Positions 43,433-52,701 of a DNA stretch of 64,000 nucleotides are shown piece after piece (the first letter of the stretch is position 1; each line of letters opens with the position of its first letter). Source of the DNA: Hyphococcus sp. (lineage in GTDB: Bacteria; Pseudomonadota; Alphaproteobacteria; Caulobacterales; Parvularculaceae); assembly GCA_028281665.1 (NCBI GenBank), contig JANQJK010000027.1:1-64000 (forward strand), given 5' to 3'. The notes beneath the pieces were generated by a model, which was not told where the DNA came from, searched no databases, and was given only the letters and a program-made list of their open reading frames with translations. Both the position numbers and the translations under genes were made by a program.

Positions 43433-45817
43433 CTACTGAACCAGTGATTTCAGGGTAAATGTCAGGAGGAACGCCTCGTCAGGTTCGAGGTTCGCGGTGC
43501 GTGTCCTGTTCCGGCGGTAGGTGACGGCGAAGGTCGAGCATTCGTCGCTATAGCCGAGCGTGAAGTCCTGGCGGATGGTCTGAGATCCCGGCGGCGGCGC
43601 CAGCTCGCCGGTAATGGGATCGCGCAGACGTGCGCCGGTAACAGGATCGCGCGGCGGTGGTGGCTCCAGGTTAAGCCGCCAATCGCCGCCTAAATACCAG
43701 TTTTTGGAGATTCGTAATCGTCCGCTGGCCGTCAGCTCTTCCCGGCGAATAAGGTTTGCGTTGACGTTTTCCTCGTTGAGACGCACATACGCCAAATTGC
43801 CGCTGAGCCGACTGATTCCGAAAAAAGCAAGCGACTCGGCGCGGGCGATGGCGCCGGTGTCGCCGTCGATACGGAAACGGTTTTCGATGCCGAAACCCTT
43901 ATACCGCAGGTTCAGGCTGCCTACGAAATCAGACGATTTTTCGCCAAGACCCGATGACGCATCGAAAGCGTCTGTTGATTGTATTCGAAACTGCCGGCCC
44001 ACTGAAGCTTCAAGTTCAATACCGCTGTCCCATGTTGCCGACGCGGCGAGGCCGATATTGGCGCGCTGGCCGTCTTCAAACGCGTCGTAGCCGGTCGCTT
44101 TGTTAAAGTCGAAAAGGCCAGCGTAATCGAACTCGATGCTTTGCGAGTCCTCGTTAACGATTTCCGCTTTGTTGAGACCGGTGGGGCTGGCGACGAGCTG
44201 CACGCGCGGCTCCAGGATCAAACGTGCGCCTGCGAACTCGCGGGAGAGCGGGTATGACCATTCTGCGCCGACGGTCGGTGCGAACCGCGTTACCGTGTCC
44301 GTCCGTTCGTTATTGGCAAGCCCCGGAAAGTCGGAGGCGCAGCGAGCGTTGGGATTTGAGCAGATTTCCGTTCCTTCATTGAGATCCTGAAAGAAAAAGA
44401 TGTCGCCGCGGGCTTCTGCGAACAAATGAAACCGATGTCCGCCCGGCGTAATAATATCGCGGTCCCAGTTTGCTGCGGCTGTAAACCGCTGTGAGTCCGT
44501 GCCGGCCGTGCGATAAATCGAAGCGATGTTGGCGTTTAGGGTCGCATCGCCGCCGGCGACGCCCTTGAACCGATGCTGATAATCAATCAGGGGTAGAACG
44601 TAAGGCGTGGTTGAGGAGTCGTCGACTTCGCGCAATCCCTGAAACAGAAAGGTGTCGATGGTCAGGCGTGAGTCGGTTCCGCCCCTGGCCAGGCGAAAAT
44701 TCGAGCGTAACTGGTTGGTCGCGCCCCGATTAAGTTGTTGCCGGAGATCGCCCCTCCGCAAAACGTCATACTGGCGCAGATACTCGCGGTCGGAGATGCG
44801 CTCAAGATCGTAGCTTGCCCGCCAGTGATCGCCGAAATCCTGATAGCCGCGGCCGAAGAGGTGCCAGCGCACGCCGGGCGTTGACTCAACCGGCAGCTGG
44901 CCGGGGTCTGGCGGGTCCGGTTCGGGCTGGTTCGGCCCGTCGATAATGCCGCCCTGAAAGACGTGATAGCCTTGCCTGAACCGCCGACGGTATTCGCCCT
45001 GCCAGAGAATTCCGTCTTCGGCGGTGTATTTTGGATAGAACGTTGCGTCTTCTGAATTAGAGAGTGCAAAATAATAGGGTAGTTCGAAGTTGAATCCGAG
45101 CCGGGTTGACGCGCCGACCCGCGGCGTCAGAATCCCCGACTGACGCTCAACGCTTGGGTCTGGGCCCTGTAGAAACGGCGTATACAGAATAGGCACGCCT
45201 TTCAGTTCGAAAAAGGCGTGATGAAAGCGCACGACCTTGCGTTCCACGTCGCGGGTCACGCGGAGCGATTTGATCCGCCATGTGGGGATTTTTGCTTCGC
45301 CGTCGCGGTCGCAGACACTGCAGGCTGTGTAGACTGCGCGTTTGAGGCGGGTGCGCGCGCCCTGTTCCTGAACGGCGCTGTCGGCAGCGAGGCGCGCATT
45401 GTCCACAAGCAGGGCGGAAAAGTTCTCGGCGATCCCGTCTCGAAGATCGCCGGAGATGACAACACGCCCGGCGAACACCGTTTCGAGATCCTCATCCGTG
45501 ATGGAGACGTTGCCCTCGGCGACGACAACGTCCGTCGCCGGGTCATAGGTCAGCCGGTCGGCGCGCAGATACCGCTCGCCAAAAAAGGCGCGCACATCGC
45601 CCTCGGCGACGATCGGGGCCTCGTCGGCTTCGCGATAGACGTTGTCGGCTTCGAAAAGGATCTCTTCCGCTTCATCCGCGTCGACGCCAAACGCATTGGC
45701 GGCGTTTTCCTGCGCGATGGCCGCCGGCGCAAAAGGCGCGACCGCCCCGGTCAGCGCGGCGGCGACGGCGTATCGCGCGATAGGGCGGATGCGGGACAAG
45801 ACTACTCCTGACGACAA
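43433..45817 (-). CDS. lptD: LPS-assembly outer membrane protein LptD
   Basis: 794 residues. A signal peptide (about 1-35, ending AIAQE) is followed by a periplasmic OstA-like jellyroll (about 50-150, DNVYREADEAPIVAEGDVRAF), then a large C-terminal beta-barrel that ends in TFTLKSLVQ. Cysteines near 168-171 (ACSVC) are typical of the disulfide-bearing region. LptD is the outer-membrane gate that inserts LPS on the cell surface. It lies downstream of lptG and upstream of surA. The required partner lptE is not in this window. Confidence 0.96.
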   Translation of the reverse strand: MSSGVVLSRIRPIARYAVAAALTGAVAPFAPAAIAQENAANAFGVDADEAEEILFEADNVYREADEAPIVAEGDVRAFFGERYLRADRLTYDPATDVVVAEGNVSITDEDLETVFAGRVVISGDLRDGIAENFSALLVDNARLAADSAVQEQGARTRLKRAVYTACSVCDRDGEAKIPTWRIKSLRVTRDVERKVVRFHHAFFELKGVPILYTPFLQGPDPSVERQSGILTPRVGASTRLGFNFELPYYFALSNSEDATFYPKYTAEDGILWQGEYRRRFRQGYHVFQGGIIDGPNQPEPDPPDPGQLPVESTPGVRWHLFGRGYQDFGDHWRASYDLERISDREYLRQYDVLRRGDLRQQLNRGATNQLRSNFRLARGGTDSRLTIDTFLFQGLREVDDSSTTPYVLPLIDYQHRFKGVAGGDATLNANIASIYRTAGTDSQRFTAAANWDRDIITPGGHRFHLFAEARGDIFFFQDLNEGTEICSNPNARCASDFPGLANNERTDTVTRFAPTVGAEWSYPLSREFAGARLILEPRVQLVASPTGLNKAEIVNEDSQSIEFDYAGLFDFNKATGYDAFEDGQRANIGLAASATWDSGIELEASVGRQFRIQSTDAFDASSGLGEKSSDFVGSLNLRYKGFGIENRFRIDGDTGAIARAESLAFFGISRLSGNLAYVRLNEENVNANLIRREELTASGRLRISKNWYLGGDWRLNLEPPPPRDPVTGARLRDPITGELAPPPGSQTIRQDFTLGYSDECSTFAVTYRRNRTRTANLEPDEAFLLTFTLKSLVQ

Positions 45818-45934
45818 TTCTCAGAACCGGGGCTCTAAACCGGCGCAAGCGGGACCGCCCGGCCGGGTAGTGTGACCTTCCATCGATAAATTGCATTGGC
45901 CGGAAGGTCCAGCGAAACGCCCGCCGCGGCGGTC

Positions 45935-47032
45935 TTACCCTTCCTCCACATGGAGCAGCGCTGAAATCGCGATGAGGGACGCAATCACAGCGGGCGACCA
46001 GGCCGCCAGCGCCACCGGCGCGATCTCGGATTCGCCGAGCGCCGTGGATACTTCCGAAAGCACATAGAGCGCAAAGCCGGCGCCGATCGACAACACCATT
46101 AGTTGCATCTGGCCGCCGAGCCGCACCGGGCGCATGGAAAAAGCCGCTGCGATCAGCACCATGGCCAGCAGTTTCAGCGGCGTCGAGCAAAGATCGTGGA
46201 ACCGTATCTGATAGCGCACCGTCGGCAAGCCGGCGGTTTCGGCCAGGGCAATGAACCGCGGCAGACGCCAAAGGGAAACGGTCTCCGGCGCCTGCACGCG
46301 CTCGCCGAGATCGGCGGAGGTGAGGGTCGTCGGTATGGCGTAGACCGGTGCGTGGCGCGGCGTATCGTCTTCGACGGCCGTGATCTTCGCGTCGTTAAGT
46401 CTCATCGTCGCGCCCGAAAGGACCGCGTCGACAGCGTCGATGCGCTCGACGAATTCGTTGTCCGGCGTAAAGCGCCAGACGGTGACCGCCTCAAGGGCGC
46501 CGCGCGCTTCGTCGTGGCTGCCGGCGTTGATGATGACGTGCGCATTTTCGCTTTGCTGTCGCAGCCAGATGCCGTCGCTGAAGACCTTAACGAGGCTGCT
46601 CTCGCCGCCGCGTTTTTGCAGTTTCAATGCTTCCGCGTAGGAGAGCATGCGCGATGACAGCGGATCGACAACCGCGATGATAACGACCCCTGTGAGCGCC
46701 GCGATCAGGGCCGCCGGCCCCAGCAGCCGCCAGATCGACAGTCCGGCCGACCGCATCACCGAAAGTTCCGATCGCTTGTTGAGCTGATGGAACATCCAGA
46801 TCGATCCGAACAGGAACACAAACGGGAACAGGGCCTGGGCGAGCGACGGCGCGCGCAGCAAGGTCAACGAGAGCGCGAGGCCAAATCCCGCGCCCTCGGT
46901 TTTTCCGACGAACCGAAGGTTCTCGATCAGGTCGACCAGTAGAATCAGGCAGGCGAGAATGAGCAGCAGCCCGCCAATGGCGTAGATCGACCGCGCCGCC
47001 ATGTATCGGAACAATGTCGCCGGCGGGGTCAT
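45935..47032 (-). CDS. lptG: LPS export permease LptG
   Basis: 365 residues, YjgP/YjgQ family. Six hydrophobic segments arranged three and three around a large periplasmic jellyroll (about 130-260), with the start LFRYMAARSIYAIGGLLLI and the segment LFGSIWMFHQLNKRSELSVMRSAGLS. It forms the membrane half of LptBFG with LptF. It overlaps lptF by four bases. The ATG is that overlap. Confidence 0.94.
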   Translation of the reverse strand: MTPPATLFRYMAARSIYAIGGLLLILACLILLVDLIENLRFVGKTEGAGFGLALSLTLLRAPSLAQALFPFVFLFGSIWMFHQLNKRSELSVMRSAGLSIWRLLGPAALIAALTGVVIIAVVDPLSSRMLSYAEALKLQKRGGESSLVKVFSDGIWLRQQSENAHVIINAGSHDEARGALEAVTVWRFTPDNEFVERIDAVDAVLSGATMRLNDAKITAVEDDTPRHAPVYAIPTTLTSADLGERVQAPETVSLWRLPRFIALAETAGLPTVRYQIRFHDLCSTPLKLLAMVLIAAAFSMRPVRLGGQMQLMVLSIGAGFALYVLSEVSTALGESEIAPVALAAWSPAVIASLIAISALLHVEEG

Positions 47033-48153
47033 GCGGACCGCCGCTTTTTAAGGTGCAGCCGGCCGCTCTCCAGCGGCGGCGCATACAGCATGAAGGCGAC
47101 AATGATGATTGCCTCAATGGGGATCGCGTAGAGCAGCCAGTAGCCGCCGTGTTCGGCGACCAGCCCCTGCGCCAGAAAGCCGCCGATCCGCAAAAGAAAG
47201 ATCGCGACGCCCGCCGCCGCCATGCGCATAACATAGCCGCGCCGATTGTAAGGGCCGCCAATGAGCGCATAAAGGCCGATCAGGACGTAGGCGAACGCGT
47301 AAAGCGGTCCGGCGAACCGGGAGTGCCCCTCGGCAATCAGCTTGCCGGCGTTGGCGCGGTCATAGGGCTTTGACATGTCGGGGTTCAGGAGTTCGTGCGG
47401 ATAGCGTTCCGTCAGCTCAAGGACGAGTTCGCGGGGAGCATCCTGGTAACTTGCGACGTTAACGGCAAGCTCCTCGAACGGCACGATGGCGACGCTTTCC
47501 TCCCCGGCCGATCGACGCTGAAGGTTGCCATTGCGCAGGAACAGCATCGGGCCGTTCGCGGTGTCCCGCAGGAGCGCACGCTCCGCCATGTACGTCTTTA
47601 TGTCGTCAGGGTTGCGATAATCGTTGACGAGCAGGCCGGTAAACTGGCTGCCCGGCCGGGCGTCGTCGATATAGATCGTGAATCCGTCGACAAAGGTCGT
47701 GAATTCGCCGCTGCGCAGGATGGAGCTAGCGACATCGGCGCGGATGTTGGCGACTTCTTCCTTCAGCACGCGGTAACTGCGCGGCATCAGATCGACATTC
47801 ACGTAGAGCGTCGCCAGCGCGCCAACCGCGGTCAGGGCGAGGATCGGCGCGGAGAGCCGCCAGCGGCTGACGCCGGCTGCAAACAGAACGGCGATTTCGC
47901 TGTCCGAGTGCAGCCTGTAGAGCGCGTAAACGGCTGCTCCATAGAGAGCGAAGGGGATGATCACGGCCAGCAGGCTGGGGATAATCAGAATCGACAGAAA
48001 TCCGAAAAGGGCAAGCCCGGCCCCGTGCTCGACGACGATTTCGATCCGTTGCAGCGTCTGCGTCATCCAGACGATCAGCGTGACGGAGGCAAGGATCATG
48101 GCCAGCGGGGCCAGGCATTGCCGCAGGATGTATTTGTCGAGACTGCTCAGCAG
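47029..48153 (-). CDS. lptF: LPS export permease LptF, probable CTG start
   Basis: The first ATG (48099) gives 356 residues but starts inside transmembrane helix 1. In-frame codons upstream read LLSSLDKYILRQCLAPLAM, which is the conserved LptF N terminus. No ATG, GTG or TTG lies in that extension before the upstream stop. Two CTG codons (48153 and 48150) are preceded by AAGGGAAG at a good seven-base distance, so a CTG start is likely. Otherwise this is a normal YjgP/YjgQ permease with six membrane segments and a periplasmic jellyroll, partner of LptG and LptB. It is divergent from pepA. Confidence 0.85.
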   Translation of the reverse strand: MLSSLDKYILRQCLAPLAMILASVTLIVWMTQTLQRIEIVVEHGAGLALFGFLSILIIPSLLAVIIPFALYGAAVYALYRLHSDSEIAVLFAAGVSRWRLSAPILALTAVGALATLYVNVDLMPRSYRVLKEEVANIRADVASSILRSGEFTTFVDGFTIYIDDARPGSQFTGLLVNDYRNPDDIKTYMAERALLRDTANGPMLFLRNGNLQRRSAGEESVAIVPFEELAVNVASYQDAPRELVLELTERYPHELLNPDMSKPYDRANAGKLIAEGHSRFAGPLYAFAYVLIGLYALIGGPYNRRGYVMRMAAAGVAIFLLRIGGFLAQGLVAEHGGYWLLYAIPIEAIIIVAFMLYAPPLESGRLHLKKRRSA

Positions 48154-48299
48154 GGCGGGTCTTCCCTTATGGATCGGCGCCGCTAGAGTGCGCCGTCAAA
48201 ACCGACCCTGCCCGTAGCATAGATCGCCCGCCGCACAAATGAGCCGGATCCGGCGATGGCGTTGGCAGGCGAGCAACAACACGAACGACTGAGGAATAC

Positions 48300-49787
48300 A
48301 TGCAAATTACATTTTCCGCCGCCGCCCTGCCGAAAACGGGTGCGATTATTCTGCCCGTATTCGATGACGGCAAACCAACGGCCGCCTTCACGGCCGTTGA
48401 CAAGGCGTCCGGCGGCGCCGTCGCGCGCGCGATGAAGGCGGCGGCGTTTGAAGGAAAAACCGGAAAAATTCTGGACATCGTTTCGCCCGGCGAACTTCCT
48501 AACGCGTATGTGTTCCTGATCGGCGCCGGGGCGAAAAAGAGCTTTGACGCCCTGGCGGCGCAGAATCTCGGCGGCGCGGGCGCCGGGCGCGCCCTGGCGA
48601 CGCGGGAAAAGTCCGCGACCTTCGCCCTCGACGGTCTGTCCGGCGGAAAAATCTCCGGCGGCGCGTTGGCGGCGCGCGTCGCCCACGGCGCGCGGCTCAG
48701 AACGTACCGCTTCGACAAATACCGCACGAAAGAAGAAAAGAGCGACAAGCCGACCCTCGCAAAGATCGCCGTCAACACGCCGGCGAAAGATGCAAAAACG
48801 GAGTATGCGCCGCTCGGCAAGCAGGGCGACGGCGTTTTCCTGACGCGCGACCTTGTTTCCGAACCGGCAAACATTCTTTACCCGGAAGAATTTGCCAAGC
48901 GCTGCAAGAAGCTAGTGGACCTTGGCGTCAAGGTGAAGGTCCTTGGCGAGGCCGAAATGAAAAAGCTCGGCATGGGATCGCTCCTTGGCGTCGGCCAGGG
49001 GTCCGTGCGCGAGTCAAAGCTTGTCGCCATGGAATGGATGGGCGGCAAAAAAGCCGACGCCCCCGTCGCCATTGTCGGCAAGGGCGTTACCTTCGATACC
49101 GGCGGCATATCGCTGAAACCCGCGCCGGGCATGGAAGACATGAAATGGGATATGGGCGGCGCCGGCGCCGTCACCGGCGCCATGGCCGCCATCGCAGGCC
49201 GCAAGGCGAAAGCCAATGTGGTCGGGATCGTCGGGCTGGTTGAGAACATGCCTGACGGAAACGCACAGCGGCCGGGCGATGTCGTCAAATCCATGTCAGG
49301 ACAGACCATCGAGGTTCTGAACACTGACGCCGAGGGCCGGCTCGTTCTTGCGGACGCCTTGTGGTGGGCGCAGGAAACCTACAAGTCGAAAACGGTGATC
49401 GATCTCGCGACGCTGACGGGCGCGATCATCATTTCCCTTGCTCATGAGTTCGGCGGCATGTTCACGAAAGACGACAGGCTCGCCAAGAAACTCGACGCCG
49501 CCGGCGAGACGACCGGCGACAAACTCTGGCGGATGCCGCTTACGAAAAAACATGACGAGATGATCAAGTCGGATATCGCCGACATGCAGAATATCGGCGG
49601 CAAGGGCGCCGGTTCGTCGACCGCGGCGGCTTTTCTCGGCCGATTTATCAAGGACGACGTGGCGTGGGCGCATCTCGACATTGCGGGCATGGCGTGGAAC
49701 ACGAAGGAAAAGCCGACCTGCCCGAAGGGCGGTTCCGGCTATGGTGTTGCGCTGCTTGATGAATTTATCCGCGAAAACTTTGAATAG
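48300..49787 (+). CDS. pepA: Leucyl aminopeptidase (M17)
   Basis: 495 residues. The catalytic domain carries the metal and active-site motifs VGKGVTFDTGGISLKP and NTDAEGRLVLADAL. An N-terminal macro-like domain spans about 1-165. GAGGAA about ten bases upstream supports the ATG. It releases N-terminal amino acids in the cytosol; some family members also bind DNA. It heads a pepA-DUF1499-holC operon and is divergent from lptF. Confidence 0.97.
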   Translation: MQITFSAAALPKTGAIILPVFDDGKPTAAFTAVDKASGGAVARAMKAAAFEGKTGKILDIVSPGELPNAYVFLIGAGAKKSFDALAAQNLGGAGAGRALATREKSATFALDGLSGGKISGGALAARVAHGARLRTYRFDKYRTKEEKSDKPTLAKIAVNTPAKDAKTEYAPLGKQGDGVFLTRDLVSEPANILYPEEFAKRCKKLVDLGVKVKVLGEAEMKKLGMGSLLGVGQGSVRESKLVAMEWMGGKKADAPVAIVGKGVTFDTGGISLKPAPGMEDMKWDMGGAGAVTGAMAAIAGRKAKANVVGIVGLVENMPDGNAQRPGDVVKSMSGQTIEVLNTDAEGRLVLADALWWAQETYKSKTVIDLATLTGAIIISLAHEFGGMFTKDDRLAKKLDAAGETTGDKLWRMPLTKKHDEMIKSDIADMQNIGGKGAGSSTAAAFLGRFIKDDVAWAHLDIAGMAWNTKEKPTCPKGGSGYGVALLDEFIRENFE

Positions 49788-49789
49788 GC

Positions 49790-50233
49790 ATGAAAATGTT
49801 GTTCGGCATATTGCTCGGCGCGTTCGCCATCGGCGTGATGATATCCGGCTCCTTCTTCTTTCTCGGTCAGAAATCTCAGAACGGCGCCGCGCCGGGGCTC
49901 GTCGACGGCGTCCTTGCGCCCTGTCCGTCGTCGCCGAACTGTGTGGTCAGCGAAGCCCATGCCGATGACAAGCACCGCATTGATCCGCTTCCCTCGACGG
50001 CGTGGGAGAAAATCCCGGGCGCCGTTACGGCTGCGGGCGGCGAGGTCACGCAGCTTGACGACGCGTACATATCGGCGACTTTTGCGTCGAAGACGTTTGG
50101 CTTCGTTGACGATGTGGAGTTTCGTAAAGCCGAGGCGGAAGTGCATGTGCGCTCAGCCTCCCGCGTTGGCTACAGCGATCGCGGCGTCAATCGTGCGAGG
50201 GTTGAAGCGTTGCGGGCCGCGCTTGCGGAATGA
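49790..50233 (+). CDS. DUF1499 family membrane-anchored protein
   Basis: 147 residues. One N-terminal membrane segment (MLFGILLGAFAIGVMISGSFFFLG), then the DUF1499 core: LAPCPSSPNCVVSEA, FGFVDDVEF, VHVRSASRVGYSDRGVNRARVE. The function of the family is unknown. It begins three bases after pepA and overlaps holC by four bases. Confidence 0.9.
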   Translation: MKMLFGILLGAFAIGVMISGSFFFLGQKSQNGAAPGLVDGVLAPCPSSPNCVVSEAHADDKHRIDPLPSTAWEKIPGAVTAAGGEVTQLDDAYISATFASKTFGFVDDVEFRKAEAEVHVRSASRVGYSDRGVNRARVEALRAALAE

Positions 50234-50679
50234 CCGAGGTTCTTTTCTATCACCTTGAGCGCGCGTCCCTTGAGAACGTGCTGCCGGGGCTGTTGGAAAA
50301 AACCTTGGAGCGAGATTGGCGCGCGGTGGTGCGTGCGGGAACCCGCGAACGGGTCGAGCGGATTGACGCTCATCTGTGGACCTATCGGGACGAGAGTTTT
50401 CTGCCCCACGGCGCCGGCGACGATGGCGTGGCGCAACCGATCTGGGTTACTGACAGCGATGAGACGCCGAACGATCCGCAAATCCTGTTTCTCGTTGACG
50501 GCGCCGCCGCAGACGCCGGCGGGCTCGGCGGCCTGGAGCGCTGCGTCATGATCTTTGACGGGCGCGACGACGACGCCGTCGCCGATGCGCGAAAATTCTG
50601 GACGTCTGTGAAAGACGCTGGCTGCGACGTAACCTACTGGAAGCAGTCGCCTGAAGGCCGCTGGGAAAAACAGGGTTAA
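50230..50679 (+). CDS. holC: DNA polymerase III chi subunit
   Basis: 149 residues. Starts TEVLFYHLERASLENVLPGLLEKTLERDWRAVV, continues LWTYRDESFLPHG and ends with a WKQSPEGRW segment, matching HolC. Chi links the clamp loader to single-stranded DNA-binding protein. Its gene commonly follows pepA, as here, and its ATG overlaps the DUF1499 stop. Confidence 0.93.
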   Translation: MTEVLFYHLERASLENVLPGLLEKTLERDWRAVVRAGTRERVERIDAHLWTYRDESFLPHGAGDDGVAQPIWVTDSDETPNDPQILFLVDGAAADAGGLGGLERCVMIFDGRDDDAVADARKFWTSVKDAGCDVTYWKQSPEGRWEKQG

Positions 50680-50805
50680 GGCGGCCCCCGCGCCTGATTA
50701 CCCAAGCGAAACGCAGCCACCTGCGGCGATGTCCATCGCGCCCTCCCGTATTCGTGCAAACTTTAGAATAATGAGCTGTAAGCAGCGTTTGGCAGGGCGG
50801 CTTGA

Positions 50806-51447
50806 ATGATTTTTTATCCCCTCAATCTCGCAGCATCTTTCATTGCGTCCGTCTTGCGGTTCGGCGCCGGGGCGCCCGGCGCGCCCACAGAGGCTGCTGC
50901 GCCGCCGGTGCTTTACGAATTTGAAGGCTGTCCGTTTTGCCGGGTCGCGCGTGAAGCGGTTTCCGAGGCGGGCATCGCCGTTCTCGTGCGGCCGTGCCCG
51001 AAAGGCGGCACGCGATTTCGCCCGGACGTCGCGCGGCTCGGCGGCAAGGCGCAGTTCCCGTATCTTATCGATCCGAATACAGATCAAAAGATGTATGAGA
51101 GTGCTAACATTGCCCGTTATCTCACAAAAACCTATGGCGGCGCACGGCCGTTCATTCAGTGGACGGGCCCCGTCAATCTTTTCTCGTCGCAATTCAGCAT
51201 GCTTGCGAGGGCGATGGCCGGAACATTCCGGACGAAGTCGAGGGCGCCGGAAAAGCCGCTGGAGTTTATCGGCGCCGAGCGTGATCCGCGCGCCCGACTC
51301 GTCAAGGAGCTGCTTTCCTCCATGGAGATCGAGTATCTGTGGCGTCCGCAAAGGGGCGCGCCGGTTCTGAACGATCCTAACACCGGCGCGTCCGTCGTCG
51401 GGGCAAGGGAAAGCCGCCGCTATCTGAAAGAGACGTATCGCTCATGA
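50806..51447 (+). CDS. Tandem thioredoxin-fold (GST N-domain-like) protein
   Basis: 213 residues. A first thioredoxin-like unit (about 40-115) has the redox motif CPFC in YEFEGCPFCRVAREAVSEAG and QFPYLIDPNT (cis-Pro loop) followed by YESANIARYL. A second, shorter unit (about 145-213) repeats ARLVKELLSSMEIEYLW, APVLNDPNT and ARESRRYLKETY but has no CxxC. This is a duplicated glutathione-S-transferase N-terminal domain without the helical C domain. Function unknown; likely a thiol-disulfide or glutathione-binding protein. It overlaps the following dksA-like gene by four bases. Confidence 0.82.
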   Translation: MIFYPLNLAASFIASVLRFGAGAPGAPTEAAAPPVLYEFEGCPFCRVAREAVSEAGIAVLVRPCPKGGTRFRPDVARLGGKAQFPYLIDPNTDQKMYESANIARYLTKTYGGARPFIQWTGPVNLFSSQFSMLARAMAGTFRTKSRAPEKPLEFIGAERDPRARLVKELLSSMEIEYLWRPQRGAPVLNDPNTGASVVGARESRRYLKETYRS

Positions 51448-51779
51448 ACGACACTGACATCGCGTTCTTCCGCGACCTGTTGATCAAGCGCCGCGCCGCA
51501 CTGCAATCGGAATCCGGCGCCAGCGCTGAAAAGCGCAAGCCCGTCGAACTCGATCAGCAGTCGGTCGGGCGCCTGTCGCGGCAGAATGCGTTACAGCAAC
51601 AGGCGATGCAGAACGCGCAGGAAGCGCGCCGTCACGCAGAGCTCAAGAAAGTCGATATGGCGCTCGGGCGCATCGAGGAAGACGAGTTTGGGTATTGTGC
51701 AGCGTGCGGCGAGGAAATCGCGCGGGCGCGCCTTGAGATTGACCCGACCATCGCCCGCTGCGTCGCTTGCGCCGCCTAG
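51444..51779 (+). CDS. DksA/TraR-type C4 zinc finger protein
   Basis: 111 residues. A coiled-coil N-terminal part is followed by a C4 finger, CAAC near residue 74 and CVAC at the C terminus, with EEIARARLEIDP between. It resembles short DksA-like proteins that bind the RNA polymerase secondary channel, but the acidic tip of true DksA is not obvious, so a direct transcriptional role is uncertain. Its TAG and the stop of the converging thioesterase gene share the four bases CTAG at 51776-51779. Confidence 0.88.
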   Translation: MNDTDIAFFRDLLIKRRAALQSESGASAEKRKPVELDQQSVGRLSRQNALQQQAMQNAQEARRHAELKKVDMALGRIEEDEFGYCAACGEEIARARLEIDPTIARCVACAA

Positions 51780-52165
51780 GACGGCGTGTGCAGTCGAAAC
51801 CGGGCGACCGCGACCGGCGCCGCTTCATCCTGCTGCCACGCTTCCGCCTCCACAAAGGCGACGCGCCGGCCAAGCCGCGTGACCTTCGCCCGCGCATGCA
51901 TATCCTCAGCGCGACTTGAACGCAGATAATCGATATCGGCATTGACCGTTTGCGGAAGCGTATCGGCGTCCGTCGCCGCGCTCAGCGCGCATTGCGCGGT
52001 AACTTCGAGGAACGCTTCGACAACGCCGCCATGGATCGCGCGGATAGCCGGATTGCCGATATGGCGCTCATGAAAACTCAGATGACAGGCGTCCTCGCCG
52101 TCGGCGGATACGTCGAGCCATTGGGCAATAGGAGAAGCGAGGAGGGCGTCGCGGGCCTTGCTCAT
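51776..52165 (-). CDS. PaaI-type hotdog thioesterase
   Basis: 129 residues, one hotdog domain, with IRAIHGGVVEAFLEVTAQCAL as the active-site helix and VNADIDYLRSSRAEDMHARAKVTRLGRRVAFVEAEAW as the central strands. It probably hydrolyses an acyl-CoA or acyl-ACP. It overlaps the preceding thioesterase gene by four bases, so the two may form a heteromer. Confidence 0.87.
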   Translation of the reverse strand: MSKARDALLASPIAQWLDVSADGEDACHLSFHERHIGNPAIRAIHGGVVEAFLEVTAQCALSAATDADTLPQTVNADIDYLRSSRAEDMHARAKVTRLGRRVAFVEAEAWQQDEAAPVAVARFRLHTPS

Positions 52166-52641
52166 AAGCGGGACCCGGCTGTTGCCCCGCGCGTGCCGAC
52201 CATGAAAGCGCCGGACCCGACCGCGAGCAGGGCGTCGCCCTCTTCAAGGCGCAACTCGCCGCTGACGCGGGCAATCTCGTTGGAGACGTCTAAGCACGTC
52301 GCACTGAAGACTGCCCGTGCGCCGGCGTCCGCCGTGTTTAAATAATCGGTCCGCAGATTTACCGTTGCAATCGGGGTCAGTTTTTCCAGCGCGGTGAACA
52401 CTGTAATCCCGAGCATGGAGTCGAGAATGATCGTCAGGAGCGTGCTATGCACCTTGCCGTCAGGGCCCGCAAAATCCGTCGGCAGATCGACGCCGAAACT
52501 GGTCTTGCCGCGGCCGATGAGCAGCGGCTCGATGTTCAGTGACGCAAAAAGAGAGTGTTCGTGCGCAAGAAAGTCTCGCGCCTGACGCATCATGGCGCCG
52601 ATCGCCGGGTTGATGTCGCGAGAGGTGTGTTTTGACGCCAT
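52162..52641 (-). CDS. PaaI-type hotdog thioesterase
   Basis: 159 residues, a hotdog domain with TLLTIILDSMLGITVFTALEKLTPIATVNLRTDYL and the C-terminal strands ending in GAFMVGTRGA. The usual HGG of PaaI enzymes is replaced by a VHST-type sequence, so catalytic details may differ from its neighbour. It is the first of the overlapping thioesterase pair; their joint presence suggests one functional unit. Confidence 0.82.
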   Translation of the reverse strand: MASKHTSRDINPAIGAMMRQARDFLAHEHSLFASLNIEPLLIGRGKTSFGVDLPTDFAGPDGKVHSTLLTIILDSMLGITVFTALEKLTPIATVNLRTDYLNTADAGARAVFSATCLDVSNEIARVSGELRLEEGDALLAVGSGAFMVGTRGATAGSRL

Positions 52642-52701
52642 GGCCGCAATTATAAAGCCGCCGCAGCCGCATCGATACAGTTTCGCGCAGCTGGCGCAGT
52701 C

